Assembly (NCBI RefSeq): GCF_005144585.1
Contig: NZ_SSMQ01000065.1
Location: 1-64,000, forward strand
Length of the DNA: 64,000 nucleotides
Direction of reading: 5' to 3'
DNA from: Polyangium fumosum
GTDB lineage: Bacteria; Myxococcota_A; Polyangia; Polyangiales; Polyangiaceae
Under the pieces are notes generated by a model. It was given only the letters and a program-made list of their open reading frames with translations, was not told the origin of the DNA and made no database searches. A program made the position numbers and the translations under genes. Shown piece by piece: positions 8,598 through 18,123 of the stretch. How positions within the stretch are numbered: the stretch's first letter is position 1; the number at the start of each line of letters is the position of its first letter.

Positions 8598-10007
8598 TCA
8601 AAAGCTACCCTTCACCACGACGCCGCCCGGCGTCACGTGGAAGGACGCAGAAGGCTGCGATTTCGGGCCCGTCAATGCGTACACCGCCGTACCCGCGCCG
8701 ATGACCCCCGCGCCGATCAGCGTGATGAGGGATGTGATCCCGAGCGCCGTGCTGGTCCCCTGCGCATCCTTGAAGTCATTCACGCATTGCTGATTCGCTC
8801 GCGTGCATTGGTTCGACTCCCAGGTGTCGAAGCTCCCCGACTCGACCACCGAGTACCCAATGAACGTCCCGAGGCTCACGAGCGCGAGCCCACCCGCAAT
8901 GCCCGCGCCCGCGAGGATCAGCGTCTTGTTCCGCGCCGGCGCCGGGGGCGGCGGCGGGGGCAGGGGTTTGGCCACGGGCTGCGGCGGGGGCGTGACCGCG
9001 AGCGGCACCGTGGTCTCGGCGCCGGCTGCGACCGTGAGCTCTTTCTTGGCCTCCGGCATTCCTTCCTTGCGCGCCGTGAGGATACGCGGCCCGGGCTCCA
9101 CGAAGACCGCGCCGCCGAGCGGCGACGTCCCGACCGGCTTGCCGTCGACCTGCACCTCGGAGCCGTCCACGTCGACGCTCACGATCACCGTGCCGACCTT
9201 GGATTTCGCCTCGGCGAACATCTTCTCGGCCGCCTGACGATCCTCGGGCTTCGCCGCCTGGCCCTCGCGCAAGAAATACGAGAGGTGCTCCGCCGCGTCG
9301 CGTGGGTTTCCGAGCTGCATCTCAGAGCGCGCGAGGGCGAGCGCAATCTCCGCGTTTGGCTTGATCCGGAACGCGGCATCGAGCGCCTCGCGGGCCTTGT
9401 CGTGCTGGCCGGCCTTCTGCGCGCGCAGACCCTCTTCGAGTTTTTTCGCGGCTTCCTTCTCCGGATCGGCGGCGGGCGCAGCGGGCGCCTTTGCATCGGC
9501 GCCAGCTTGTGCCTTCGCGTCCGGCGTCGCGGCATCCTTTTTCGGATCGGGCGTCGCGGCTTGCGCCTTTGCATCCGCCGGCGCGGCGGGGGCCTTTGCT
9601 CCCGGCGGCGAGGCCGGAGGCGGAGCGGCGGGGGGCGCGGCCTGGGCCTTTGCGCCTGCCGGAGGCGCGGGAGGCGGAGCGGCGGGGGGCGCGGCCTGGG
9701 CCTTTGCGCCTGCCGGAGGCGTGGCCGGTGCAGCGACGGGTGCAGCGGCCGGGTTTTTCGCGCCTGCCGGTGACGCAGCGGCCGGAGCCGCCGCCGGGGT
9801 GGCCGGCGCCTTTGCGGCCGGGGGCGGCGCGGCGGGCGCCGCAGGCTTCGCGGGCAATGCCCCGCCCGACTTCGGCGCGTCCGCTGCCGCGGGGGAGGCC
9901 ACGCTCGCCAGCGCCGCCGCGAACCCGAGCGCGGCCCACGCCGCGCGACCCTGTTTCGTTGTGCGCCGGATCTTACCGTCCGGTGGAGCCAACCATCGTC
10001 GTTTCAT
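8598..10007 (-). CDS. Secreted TPR and PEGA-domain protein with long Ala/Pro linker
   Basis: 469 aa. A signal-like hydrophobic stretch (AALGFAAALASVASPAAA) is followed by about 120 residues of Ala/Pro/Lys repeats (PPAGAKAQAAPPAAPP type). A TPR-like region follows (about residues 185-260, AQKAGQHDKAREALDAAF). Then comes a PEGA domain (about 270-340: VDGKPVGTSPLGG) and a C-terminal hydrophobic helix (ILAGAGIAGGLALVSLGTFIG). PEGA/TPR proteins of this kind are abundant in myxobacteria and are thought to act at the envelope, but no specific role is shown. The coding DNA of the linker is itself repetitive (two near-identical blocks around 9600-9720). Confidence 0.8.
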   Translation of the reverse strand: MKRRWLAPPDGKIRRTTKQGRAAWAALGFAAALASVASPAAADAPKSGGALPAKPAAPAAPPPAAKAPATPAAAPAAASPAGAKNPAAAPVAAPATPPAGAKAQAAPPAAPPPAPPAGAKAQAAPPAAPPPASPPGAKAPAAPADAKAQAATPDPKKDAATPDAKAQAGADAKAPAAPAADPEKEAAKKLEEGLRAQKAGQHDKAREALDAAFRIKPNAEIALALARSEMQLGNPRDAAEHLSYFLREGQAAKPEDRQAAEKMFAEAKSKVGTVIVSVDVDGSEVQVDGKPVGTSPLGGAVFVEPGPRILTARKEGMPEAKKELTVAAGAETTVPLAVTPPPQPVAKPLPPPPPPAPARNKTLILAGAGIAGGLALVSLGTFIGYSVVESGSFDTWESNQCTRANQQCVNDFKDAQGTSTALGITSLITLIGAGVIGAGTAVYALTGPKSQPSASFHVTPGGVVVKGSF

Positions 10008-10196
10008 GCGCCGGCATTGGAACGCACCCCCGCGCCGTTCACAAGAAAAAAGGTACGCCTATTCCGTGCCCCAGGCTTCCGTCCGCGCCGACCCCCGGTC
10101 GTCCCACCTTCCAGCCAATCCACGCCACACGCCACACGTGTCCCATGGCAGAAGAATATTTCGGTGGTGGTTTGTCGCACCTTATCGTTCTCGCAT

Positions 10197-11759
10197 TCAA
10201 CGCGCCTTGCGTCGCCGCTCGCCCTTCGCTGCCCGGAGGCCCGCCTCTTCCTCGGCGAGCGCCGCGAGCTCTGCGCGCGCTTCTGCCTCCCGCGCGTCCT
10301 TCTCGGGCCGCGGCAGCTCCTCGATCCGTTTTCCCCCGGCCGCGATGCGCATGCGCTCGCCCCCGTGCTTTCGGGCGAGCTTCTCCCGCCGGATCTCCTG
10401 CCGCAGGCGCAGCTCCGCTTCTTCCTCGGGGGTCGGATCGACCGGGAACAGATACTTCACCGCGTGCGCGGCGAGCCCGACGCCCCAGCCGAGCACCGGG
10501 ACAAACCACCATTTCCCTCCTGCCGTCACCATGTCGAACAAGAAAAAGAATACGCTGAAGACGCCCCACATCGCCGCATGCCGCTCGAGCTTCTGCTTCT
10601 GACGGGCCCGCTGCGCGGTCTTCCCGTCGGGGTCCGGGGCGGCCGGAGGCGTCGCGGGGGGCGCCGGTTCGAGCGCCGGCTTGAGCGCCACGAGCGCCGC
10701 GCGGAGTTCCTCCTCCTCGACGCCCACCTCCCGCGCGGCCGCGGCGAGATCGGCATACGCGTACTTGCCCCCCGCCGCCTCCAGCTTCGCCTTGCGCTCG
10801 AGCGCGAGCGCGATCGCCTGCCCGAGCTCCTGCGTGGAGTAACGCCCCGCCGTGATCGGCCCCGACGAAGGCCGCGGGGCCACGCGCGGCTCGCCTTTCG
10901 GCCCCTTCGAATCCGCCTCCTCCGCGAACGGTTCGAGCAGCTCCACGAGGTCGTCCATCGATCCGTACCGCTCCGCCGGCGAACGCGAGAGCGCGCGGCC
11001 GAAGACCTCTCGCACCACCGCGGGCACGCCCTCGGCCCGCATCGGCCGCGGCGGCTCGGACATCATCGCCGCCACGGTCGAGAGCGCGTCGTGCGCGTCC
11101 CAGGGCCTCGTCCCCTCGCAGAGCTCGTAGCCGAGCACGGCCCACGAGAACTGATCCGTGCGCCCGTCCGCGGACTTCCCGCGCACCTGCTCGGGCGCCA
11201 TGTACATCGGCGTCCCGCTCACGCTGCTCTTCGTGGCGAGTGACGCCGCGGTCGGCTTCGCCGTGGGCCCCGCGGGATCCACGGGCGCCTGGCTGCGCCG
11301 CGCAATGCCGAAGTCGAGCACCTTCACCCGCCCGTCGCGCCGGACCATCACGTTCTCGGGCTTGATGTCGCGGTGCACGATGCCCGCCCGGTGTGCGGCC
11401 GCGAGCGCGCGGGCCACGTCGACGAGCCAGCGGATCTTGCGACCGACGGGCACGCTCGGATCGCCGACGTAGGCGCGCAACGTCTCGCCTTCGACGAGCT
11501 CCATCGCGATGAACGGCTGCCCTTCCCACGCGCCTGCGTCGTAGATGGCGATCGCGTTCGGATGATCGAGCGCCGCGACGGCCCGCGCTTCACGCAGCGC
11601 CCGCGCCGCGGCCTCCTCGTCGCCGGCCGCGAGCGTCTTCAGAGCGACCTTCCGATCGAGCTTCAGATCGTGGGCCCGATACACGACGCCCATGCCGCCC
11701 TCGCCGAGCACGGCTTCGATCTCGAAGCGGTTTGCCACCACGTCGGAAGCTTTCAGCAT
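10197..11759 (-). CDS. Hanks-type serine/threonine protein kinase with C-terminal membrane segment
   Basis: 520 aa from ATG 11759 (MLKASDVVANRFEIEAVLGE). The kinase domain spans about residues 11-275: the Gly-rich loop GEGGMGVVY, Lys41 of VALK, HRDIKPEN with catalytic Asp131, DFG at 149-151, and an APE segment (YMAPEQ). After a variable region there is a 2TM-like hydrophobic segment (VFSVFFFLFDMVT ... WWFVPVLGWGVGLAAHAV) followed by a charged coiled-coil-like tail. All catalytic residues are present, so it should be active. The frame is open upstream of 11759, but the family starts here. Confidence 0.92.
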   Translation of the reverse strand: MLKASDVVANRFEIEAVLGEGGMGVVYRAHDLKLDRKVALKTLAAGDEEAAARALREARAVAALDHPNAIAIYDAGAWEGQPFIAMELVEGETLRAYVGDPSVPVGRKIRWLVDVARALAAAHRAGIVHRDIKPENVMVRRDGRVKVLDFGIARRSQAPVDPAGPTAKPTAASLATKSSVSGTPMYMAPEQVRGKSADGRTDQFSWAVLGYELCEGTRPWDAHDALSTVAAMMSEPPRPMRAEGVPAVVREVFGRALSRSPAERYGSMDDLVELLEPFAEEADSKGPKGEPRVAPRPSSGPITAGRYSTQELGQAIALALERKAKLEAAGGKYAYADLAAAAREVGVEEEELRAALVALKPALEPAPPATPPAAPDPDGKTAQRARQKQKLERHAAMWGVFSVFFFLFDMVTAGGKWWFVPVLGWGVGLAAHAVKYLFPVDPTPEEEAELRLRQEIRREKLARKHGGERMRIAAGGKRIEELPRPEKDAREAEARAELAALAEEEAGLRAAKGERRRKAR

Positions 11760-11906
11760 ACGGCGCGCGAGGGTAGCGCCCGCCGCGTCCGCGCGCGAGT
11801 CTTCGATGCGACGCGAGCGTGCGCCGGATCTCGACACCATCCTTGCCTTCCTTTGCGACGGCGAGCGCCTTAGGATCGGCCCCTCACGCCACGAGGAGGA
11901 ACCCTC

Positions 11907-13445
11907 ATGCACGATCGATTTGCTTTTCTTTCGTTACGCCTCTCGCTCTTCGCCGCCCTCGGCCTCTCCGCCATCGCTTGCGGAACGACCGTGGAGAACG
12001 GCGGCTCCGGTGGATCCGGGGGCGCGGGCGGGGATCCGAGCACCAGCAGTAGCTCCAGCAGCAGCACGAGCTCGAGCCAGGGCGGCGGCTCGTCCGGCTG
12101 CGTCGGCGGGACACCCATTCCGCTCCCGGACGGCTCCGACAGCGGCTACGTGCGCTGCGACGACGGCACGATCCACCGCGCCGCGGCCGTCGCATGTGAT
12201 CCCACGATCAACACGGCGGCCTGCGACGGCACCGAGATGTTCAAGGAGTGCACGTCGGACGCCGACTGCACGGCCAAGCCCCATGGCAAGTGCATCCACC
12301 GCGACGCGAACTTCGAAAGCCCCGGGCCCTCCTGCGGCTGTGTGTACTCGTGCGCGAACGACGCCGAGTGCGGGGCCGATTCGGTCTGCGTCTGTCAGGG
12401 CGTCGTCGAGAATGACGTCGCCTGGTCGCGCTGCTCGGCCGTCGCGAAATGCGCGACCGACGCCGATTGCGCGAGCGGCGAGTGTGGCATCACCTCCTTC
12501 CACGACGGCTGCTTCCAGCAGATCGGCCTCGCCTGCCGCGCGGACACGGACGCTTGTCGCGTGGACGCTGATTGCATGGCCGGCTACGCCTGCGCGACGC
12601 TTCCGTATAGCGCGGTCGGAGAGGCCGGCACGTTCAACTGCGAGACGCAAAACTGCGCGATCGGCCGCCCCTTGCTCGTCGCTGGCGCGGCCCGCACCGC
12701 GCCCACCTCGGCCCGCGCCGATTGGATCCTCGCTGAAATCACGCCCGACACGGCGTCGCTCGATCCGGCCGTCCGGAGCGCCCTCGCCGAGGCGTGGACC
12801 GAGATCGCCGCGCTCGAACACGCGTCCGTCGCGAGCTTCGCCCGCTTCACGCTCCAGCTCATGGCCCTCGGCGCGCCGCCCGAGCTGCTCTTCGCCGCGC
12901 AACGCGCTGCCGCCGACGAGGTCGAGCATGCCCGCGTCGGGTATGCCCTCGCGAGCCGGTATGCCGATCGCCCGATCGGCCCCTCGAAGCTCGATCTCAC
13001 GGGCGTCCCGCTCGACACCGACCCGCGCGTCGTGCTTGCCTCCCTCATCGAGGAGGCTTGCGTGGGCGAGACGATCGGCGCGGCCGAGGCGCTCGCGCTC
13101 GCGGGGCTCGTGCGTGATCCCGCGCTGCGCGAGGTCCACGCGCGGATCGCCGAGGACGAGCAACGCCACGCCGAGCTCGCCTGGCGCACCTTGCGCTTCC
13201 TGCTCGCCGGGGCCGACGAGGACACGCGCCACTTCGCCCGCGCCACGTTCGACCGGGCGATCGAGGCTGCGTCCGCCGAGCCTTCCCTCCGGCGCGCCGT
13301 CGTGGCCGAGGACGTCGGCCTTTTGTCCTCCAAGCAAATCGGCGCCCTCCGCCGCCAGGCTTTGCGGGACGTCGTGCGTCCTTGCGCCGACGCGCTCCTC
13401 GCGCCTGCCGCGGCGCCGGTCGCCTTGGCCGACCTCCATGCCTGA
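11907..13445 (+). CDS. Lipoprotein with Cys-rich region and C-terminal ferritin-like diiron domain
   Basis: 512 aa. A strong GAGGAGG ribosome binding site precedes the ATG. The lipobox is LSAIACG; a Gly/Ser linker follows, then a Cys-rich module (about residues 80-250). The C-terminal four-helix ferritin-like domain (about 280-490) carries the metal-ligand pattern EHASVASF, EVEHARVGYA, EEACVGET and EDEQRHAEL. Ferritin-like domains bind a diiron centre and act in oxidation or iron handling; joining one to a surface-lipoprotein module is a recurrent myxobacterial design. Substrate unknown. It is divergent from the kinase gene. Confidence 0.85.
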   Translation: MHDRFAFLSLRLSLFAALGLSAIACGTTVENGGSGGSGGAGGDPSTSSSSSSSTSSSQGGGSSGCVGGTPIPLPDGSDSGYVRCDDGTIHRAAAVACDPTINTAACDGTEMFKECTSDADCTAKPHGKCIHRDANFESPGPSCGCVYSCANDAECGADSVCVCQGVVENDVAWSRCSAVAKCATDADCASGECGITSFHDGCFQQIGLACRADTDACRVDADCMAGYACATLPYSAVGEAGTFNCETQNCAIGRPLLVAGAARTAPTSARADWILAEITPDTASLDPAVRSALAEAWTEIAALEHASVASFARFTLQLMALGAPPELLFAAQRAAADEVEHARVGYALASRYADRPIGPSKLDLTGVPLDTDPRVVLASLIEEACVGETIGAAEALALAGLVRDPALREVHARIAEDEQRHAELAWRTLRFLLAGADEDTRHFARATFDRAIEAASAEPSLRRAVVAEDVGLLSSKQIGALRRQALRDVVRPCADALLAPAAAPVALADLHA

Positions 13446-13555
13446 GCGCCTCCGCGCGCGCCCGTGACCCCGCGCGGCTCGGGTCCACACCCCATAGCCG
13501 CGCGGTTCTCCCTTGACACAAGCGTGAAACATCCGGTCTGCTGGACTCTGACCGC

Positions 13556-14641
13556 ATGCTGCGCCGTGCCCGCGCCCCCATGGCCCTCGGCGGCCTCGCG
13601 ATCCTCGTGATGGGGCTCGCGGTCTTGTCGCTGGGCTCGCGATCGGCGCCCATGGCATCGGCGGCCGTGCAGGTCGAGGCGCCGCTTTCCCCGCCTGCGC
13701 CTCCGCCTCTGCCCGCGCCCCCGCCTGCGAGCGTGTCTCCCGCGACCGTGCCTGCGGTGCGGGCCCCCGAAACGCCGCCCGCGCCTCTGCCTCCCGCGAA
13801 AGCAAAGCCGAGCGAACGCGCCGACGCCCATTTTGATCGTTCCTGGCGCGCGCCGCTCGCCGGTGGGCTCTTGATGTTCCCGCCGTCGTGGTCGTCGGAG
13901 GACGGCCAGTACGACCTCGTCCTCCACCTCAACGGCAATACGGATCTCGTCGAGGAAAACTACGGATACGCGGGCGTGAACGCGGTCGTGGCCATCCTGA
14001 ACCTCGGCGTCGGCTCGGGCGTCTACGAGGACAGGTTCGCCGATCCCGCCGGCCTCCGGCTCATCCTGTCACGCGCGCAGGACGTCATGGTGGCGCGTGG
14101 CTTGAAGAATGCCCGCCTCCGGCGCATCGGCCTCTCGGCCTGGAGCTCAGGGTACGGCGGCATCATCAAGATCCTCCAGCACGAGGAGTTTTTCGATCGA
14201 ATCAACGCGATCGTCCTCATCGACTCCATTCATTGCGGGTACGACCCCCACTCGAAGGCGCTCAAGGTCGACCAGATCGAGCCCACGCGCCGCTTCGCGA
14301 AGAAGGCCGTGGACGGGAAGGTCCTGCTCTCGATCGTGCACTCGGAGATCGAGACGTACGGGTATCACAACGCGCACCGCACCACCGATTTCGTGCTCGC
14401 CTCGGTGGGCGTCTCGCGGACGCCGACGAACGTCTGGCAGCCTTTGCCGAAGGTTGCGGCGATGAAACACGTCGTCCCGAACGCGTACATGAAGCCGCTC
14501 GATCCGCTCACCGAGGCGCACCGCGGCGCGCTCCACGTGCGAGGGTACGGCGGCACCGGGCCCTACACGCACATGCTGCACCTCATTCAATTCTCGACGA
14601 CCGCGCTGCCGGATCTCGTGGCGTTCTGGGGCAAGCCCTGA
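13556..14641 (+). CDS. Secreted or membrane-anchored alpha/beta-hydrolase-like protein
   Basis: 361 aa. An N-terminal hydrophobic segment (LGGLAILVMGLAVLSL) is followed by a Pro-rich spacer to about residue 85. The remaining region looks like an alpha/beta hydrolase: strand-like YDLVLHLNGN, a nucleophile-elbow-like LSAWSSGYGG (Ser in AWSSG instead of GxSxG), an acid candidate in VLIDSIH, and a late His in THMLHLIQF. The elbow is non-canonical, so activity is uncertain. It stands between the ferritin-like lipoprotein gene and a convergent HAD gene, with no operon partner. Confidence 0.7.
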   Translation: MLRRARAPMALGGLAILVMGLAVLSLGSRSAPMASAAVQVEAPLSPPAPPPLPAPPPASVSPATVPAVRAPETPPAPLPPAKAKPSERADAHFDRSWRAPLAGGLLMFPPSWSSEDGQYDLVLHLNGNTDLVEENYGYAGVNAVVAILNLGVGSGVYEDRFADPAGLRLILSRAQDVMVARGLKNARLRRIGLSAWSSGYGGIIKILQHEEFFDRINAIVLIDSIHCGYDPHSKALKVDQIEPTRRFAKKAVDGKVLLSIVHSEIETYGYHNAHRTTDFVLASVGVSRTPTNVWQPLPKVAAMKHVVPNAYMKPLDPLTEAHRGALHVRGYGGTGPYTHMLHLIQFSTTALPDLVAFWGKP

Positions 14642-14698
14642 ACGCGGGTCCGGCCCATCCGGACGAACCTCGTCCGGGTTTGGCACGAAGAAATCGAC

Positions 14699-15346
14699 TC
14701 AGCCGAGGACCAGCGGGACGATGTCCTCGGGTTTTTCCAGCCAGTGCGAGGGCTCGGACGGGGCGAGGTGGGCGCGCGACATCGGTCCCCATAACGCGGC
14801 GCCCGTCGCGACCCCGGCGCTGCGCCCGGCGTGCATGTCGTGCAGGCTGTCGCCCACGAAGATCGCCTCCTCGGGCCGGGCTCCGAGCTGCGCGAGGGCG
14901 AGATCGACCGGCTCTTTGTGCGGCTTCGGGTTCGTCACGTCATCGGCGCAGACGAGGACCGAAAACACATCCGAGAGCCCCGCGACGTCGAGACCGCGCA
15001 GGGTGCTGTGCCGGTTCTTGCTCGTCACGACGGCGATCTTGACGCCCGCCTCGGCGAGCGCGCGGACGCAGGGGACCGCGCCGGGGTAGGGCCGCACGCA
15101 CGCGTCGTGGTGCGCGAGGTTGTACGCTCGGTACGTCTCGATCATCGCGAGCACCGCCTCCGGATCGTCCGCGAAGCCGGCGAGCTGCGCCTTGAGCGGC
15201 GTGCCGACGCCGCGGAGCAGCACGTCGTCCTCGCACGGAGGCAGGCCGTGGACGGCGAACGTGTGGTGATAACTGTCGAGGATGAGCCGGATCGAGTCGA
15301 TCAGCGTGCCGTCGAGATCAAAGAGGACCGTCTTGTATCGCCGCAT
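14699..15346 (-). CDS. HAD-superfamily phosphatase (phosphoglycolate phosphatase-like)
   Basis: 215 aa, usual length. Motif I is FDLDGTLIDS (nucleophile Asp10, general acid Asp12). Motif II is VVTSKN, motif III lysine is in NPKPHKEP, and motif IV is FVGDSLHDMHAG. The cap region is of the helical subtype seen in Gph and PpaX. It likely dephosphorylates small sugar or glycolate phosphates or pyrophosphate; exact substrate cannot be assigned. It is divergent from the DUF4139-like gene with only about 140 bp between starts. Confidence 0.9.
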   Translation of the reverse strand: MRRYKTVLFDLDGTLIDSIRLILDSYHHTFAVHGLPPCEDDVLLRGVGTPLKAQLAGFADDPEAVLAMIETYRAYNLAHHDACVRPYPGAVPCVRALAEAGVKIAVVTSKNRHSTLRGLDVAGLSDVFSVLVCADDVTNPKPHKEPVDLALAQLGARPEEAIFVGDSLHDMHAGRSAGVATGAALWGPMSRAHLAPSEPSHWLEKPEDIVPLVLG

Positions 15347-15483
15347 GAGTGCCGCGTCATTACCACGTTCCCGTCCGGGCGCACGCGGCGCCTCGGGGCG
15401 GAAGGAGCTTCGGAGATTTCGGGGAACTCGCTGAGGCGCGGCGTGTCCTTGCCCCGACCGCCCAACCCCCCGAGGCCCCTTCG

Positions 15484-17646
15484 ATGCTTTCGACTCCCCG
15501 CTACTTTTCCGCCATTCTTGTCACGGCGCTCCTCGCGACGAGCGGGCATGCTTTGGCGCAGACCGCGCCGAAGGCGCCCCTTCCCCTCAAGACCGTGCGT
15601 CTCTACGAGTCGGGGGTCGGTTACTTCGAGCGATCGGGCAGGGTCGGCCGCGACGCCGGCCTCGCGCTGCCCGTGCCGGTCTCGCACCTCGACGACGCGC
15701 TGAAGACGCTCGTCGTGCTCGGGACCGACGGAAAGACCAGCGTCGCGGGCATCGAGTTCGCGAGCAGCATCAGCGTGGAGAATGGCCGGGCGCTCGCCGG
15801 TTTGCCCGAGGGATCGGGCCCCGTCACGCACGCGAGCCTGCTCCGCAGCCTGAAGGGCGGCGGCATCGAGCTCCGCACGGCGCGCGAGACCGTGAAAGGC
15901 AAGCTCGTCGACGTGCTCGATCCCGAGAACGGCGAGCCGGGCCCGTGCGTGCCGGTCGCCGAGGGCGAGGCCCCGAAAAAGCAGGGCGAGGGCGCGCCCG
16001 TCCCCTGCGTGCCGCGCAAAGAGACGACGTTGCTCGTGCTCACCACGGAAGCCGAGATCCGGAAGTTTTTCCTGTCCGATGTGGTCGGCGTCAAACCCAC
16101 GGATCCTGCGCTCGCGGCGCGGCTCGGCGCGAGCGCGTCCGTGTCCTCGACGCAAGGCACCTTGGCGCGGCGCGATTTGCGGGTGCTCGCGGAGAGCACG
16201 TCCGACGTCACGCTCGGGTATGTCGCCGAGGCGCCGGTCTGGCGCTCGACGTACCGGATGGTGCTCAGCGACAAGGAGCAACGCGGCATTTTGCAGGGCT
16301 GGGCGCTCGTCCACAACGACACGGACGAGGAATGGAAAAAGGTCAAGGTCGAGCTCGTCAATGGCCGCCCCGATTCGTTCCTGTATCCGCTCGCCGCCCC
16401 GCGCTACACGCGCCGCGAGCTCGTCGCGCCGGCCGAGGCGCTCTCCACGGTCCCGCAGCTCGTCCTCCAGACCGCGGACGCGATGTGGAGCGAGATGATC
16501 GGCGATACCTTCGGCGCCGGCGGGCTCGGGCTCTCGGGCCTCGGCGAGGGCGGGGGCGGGCGCGGGGAGGGGATCGGGCTCGGTCGCGTCGGCACGATCG
16601 GGCACGGGAGCGGCACGGGGACGGGCATCGACCCGAATTCGAGCACGGTGCTCTCCGTGGGGGATCTCGCGAAGGTGGCCGAGGCGGAGGGCATGGAAGC
16701 GGGCGCGCTCTTCCGGTATTCGATGCCCCTTCCGATCGACCTCCGGGCGCACGGCTCGGCGCTCTTGCCGTTCCTCCAGCAATCGATTTCCGCGCGGCGG
16801 ATCGTGTGGTTCGGGAGCGTGTACGACGTTGGCCGGAGCGCGGCGCGCATCAAGAACGACACGAAGCAGACCTTGCCCGCGGGCCCCATTTCGTTCTTCG
16901 CGGACGGCGGCTTCGCGGGCGAGGCGCAGATCGACCGCCTGAAGCCGAGCGAGAGCCGGTTCCTCGCGTTTGGCACGGACATCGACGTCGAGCTCGCACA
17001 GAACAACATGCTGGTCACGGAGGAGGTGCAGCTCGTCGAGCTCCAGGGCGATCAGCTCGTCGAGCATTTCATCCGGCACACCCGCGTCGATTACACGGTC
17101 GAGAACCGGAGCGGCGGGGCGCGGACGGTGTTTTTGAACCTCGACTTCGTGCGCAACGCGACGGTGACCGGCGCGGACGAGCTCGATTTCGACGTCGTGT
17201 CGAACAAGCCGCTCGCGGTGTTCGCGAGCGAGCCGCGATCGAAAAAAGTGCGACGCGTCGAGGCCGACGAAGGGCTCTCCCGGCGGACGCTCGTGAGCGC
17301 GCTCAATCCGAGGGGGCTTCGGGCCATCGCGGCCGCGCCGAAATTGAGCGCCGCGCAACGCGCCTCGCTGGAGGAGGCGGCGAAACACCTCACGGACGCG
17401 GAGGCGCGCGAGAGCCTCTTGCCGAAACGAAGGGCCGATCTCGACGAGCTCGTCCAGGATCTCGGCCGGCTGCGGGGCTACCTCGCCGCCACGCGAGCGA
17501 AGAACGACGCGGAGAAGTTCACGGCGCAGATCCTCGAGAAAGAAGCCCGCGTGAAGGAGCTCCGCACGCGGATCGCCAGCCTCGGGACCGAGGCGGAGGG
17601 GTATCGCGGGCGGGCGCGGACGGCGCTGGCGAAGCTCCATCGGTGA
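15484..17646 (+). CDS. Secreted DUF4139-like protein
   Basis: 720 aa from ATG 15484, which starts a clear signal peptide (ILVTALLATSGHALAQ). The start of the mature part (LKTVRLYESGVGYFERSG) and the later APVWRSTYRM and GWALVHNDTDEEWKKVKVEL are typical of the DUF4139 family, which is built of beta-sandwich parts. A Gly-rich insert follows at about residues 345-390. The end is helical and coiled-coil-like (LEKEARVKELRTRIASLG). Probably envelope-located; function unknown. It converges with, and nearly touches, the 2H phosphoesterase gene. Confidence 0.8.
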   Translation: MLSTPRYFSAILVTALLATSGHALAQTAPKAPLPLKTVRLYESGVGYFERSGRVGRDAGLALPVPVSHLDDALKTLVVLGTDGKTSVAGIEFASSISVENGRALAGLPEGSGPVTHASLLRSLKGGGIELRTARETVKGKLVDVLDPENGEPGPCVPVAEGEAPKKQGEGAPVPCVPRKETTLLVLTTEAEIRKFFLSDVVGVKPTDPALAARLGASASVSSTQGTLARRDLRVLAESTSDVTLGYVAEAPVWRSTYRMVLSDKEQRGILQGWALVHNDTDEEWKKVKVELVNGRPDSFLYPLAAPRYTRRELVAPAEALSTVPQLVLQTADAMWSEMIGDTFGAGGLGLSGLGEGGGGRGEGIGLGRVGTIGHGSGTGTGIDPNSSTVLSVGDLAKVAEAEGMEAGALFRYSMPLPIDLRAHGSALLPFLQQSISARRIVWFGSVYDVGRSAARIKNDTKQTLPAGPISFFADGGFAGEAQIDRLKPSESRFLAFGTDIDVELAQNNMLVTEEVQLVELQGDQLVEHFIRHTRVDYTVENRSGGARTVFLNLDFVRNATVTGADELDFDVVSNKPLAVFASEPRSKKVRRVEADEGLSRRTLVSALNPRGLRAIAAAPKLSAAQRASLEEAAKHLTDAEARESLLPKRRADLDELVQDLGRLRGYLAATRAKNDAEKFTAQILEKEARVKELRTRIASLGTEAEGYRGRARTALAKLHR

Positions 17647-18096
17647 TCACGCGCCCGCGGGCTCCTCCCGGCTCGACGACGCCCACGTATGTTCGAGCCG
17701 CGCGAGGAGCAGGGGCCCGGCGATCCGCTCGAAGCCGGCCCGGAGCAGATCGTTCGCCGTCGCCGGCTCGACGATCCCGTCCGTCGCGACCGTGACGTGC
17801 GGAATGGCATTTTCCGTAAAACCATGTTCGAGGAGCCTCCCGTTGTCGAGGAGGAGCCCCACGACCACGGCCTCGATCCCGCCGTCGTCTCGTCGCGCGT
17901 AGCCCGTGACGGCGAGGGTGAACGTGCGGCCGAGGTCGTTCGCCGTGAACGGAGGCGGCAGATCGGCGGGGTTTTTCGTGCCGTACCGGACCGTGCAATG
18001 GTGGGCGATCGGGCGAGGTAACGTGCAGAAGCCTCGCCGGAGGGTCTCGGCGGAGGCCGGATCGAGGACGAGCGCGAAATACCCGTCGGGGTGCAT
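17647..18096 (-). CDS. 2H phosphoesterase / RNA-ligase-like protein
   Basis: 149 aa. It has two HxT motifs, His33-Cys-Thr35 (HHCTVRY) and His100-Val-Thr102 (HVTVAT), separated by about 65 residues. That is the signature of the 2H phosphoesterase superfamily (cyclic phosphodiesterases, LigT-like and tRNA-ligase-associated domains). Such enzymes open 2',3'-cyclic phosphates or related bonds. The first motif is followed by YGTKNP, as in the subgroup related to the phosphodiesterase part of fungal tRNA ligase. Substrate not assignable. Small, cytoplasmic, single domain. Confidence 0.75.
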   Translation of the reverse strand: MHPDGYFALVLDPASAETLRRGFCTLPRPIAHHCTVRYGTKNPADLPPPFTANDLGRTFTLAVTGYARRDDGGIEAVVVGLLLDNGRLLEHGFTENAIPHVTVATDGIVEPATANDLLRAGFERIAGPLLLARLEHTWASSSREEPAGA

Positions 18097-18123
18097 GGCT
18101 CGACCCGAGCTTAGCGGAGAACG

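Noticed and set aside
9590..9730. Near-identical DNA blocks in the PEGA protein gene as a mobile repeat
   Set aside because: They are in-frame copies of an Ala/Pro linker and are explained by slippage in low-complexity coding DNA.
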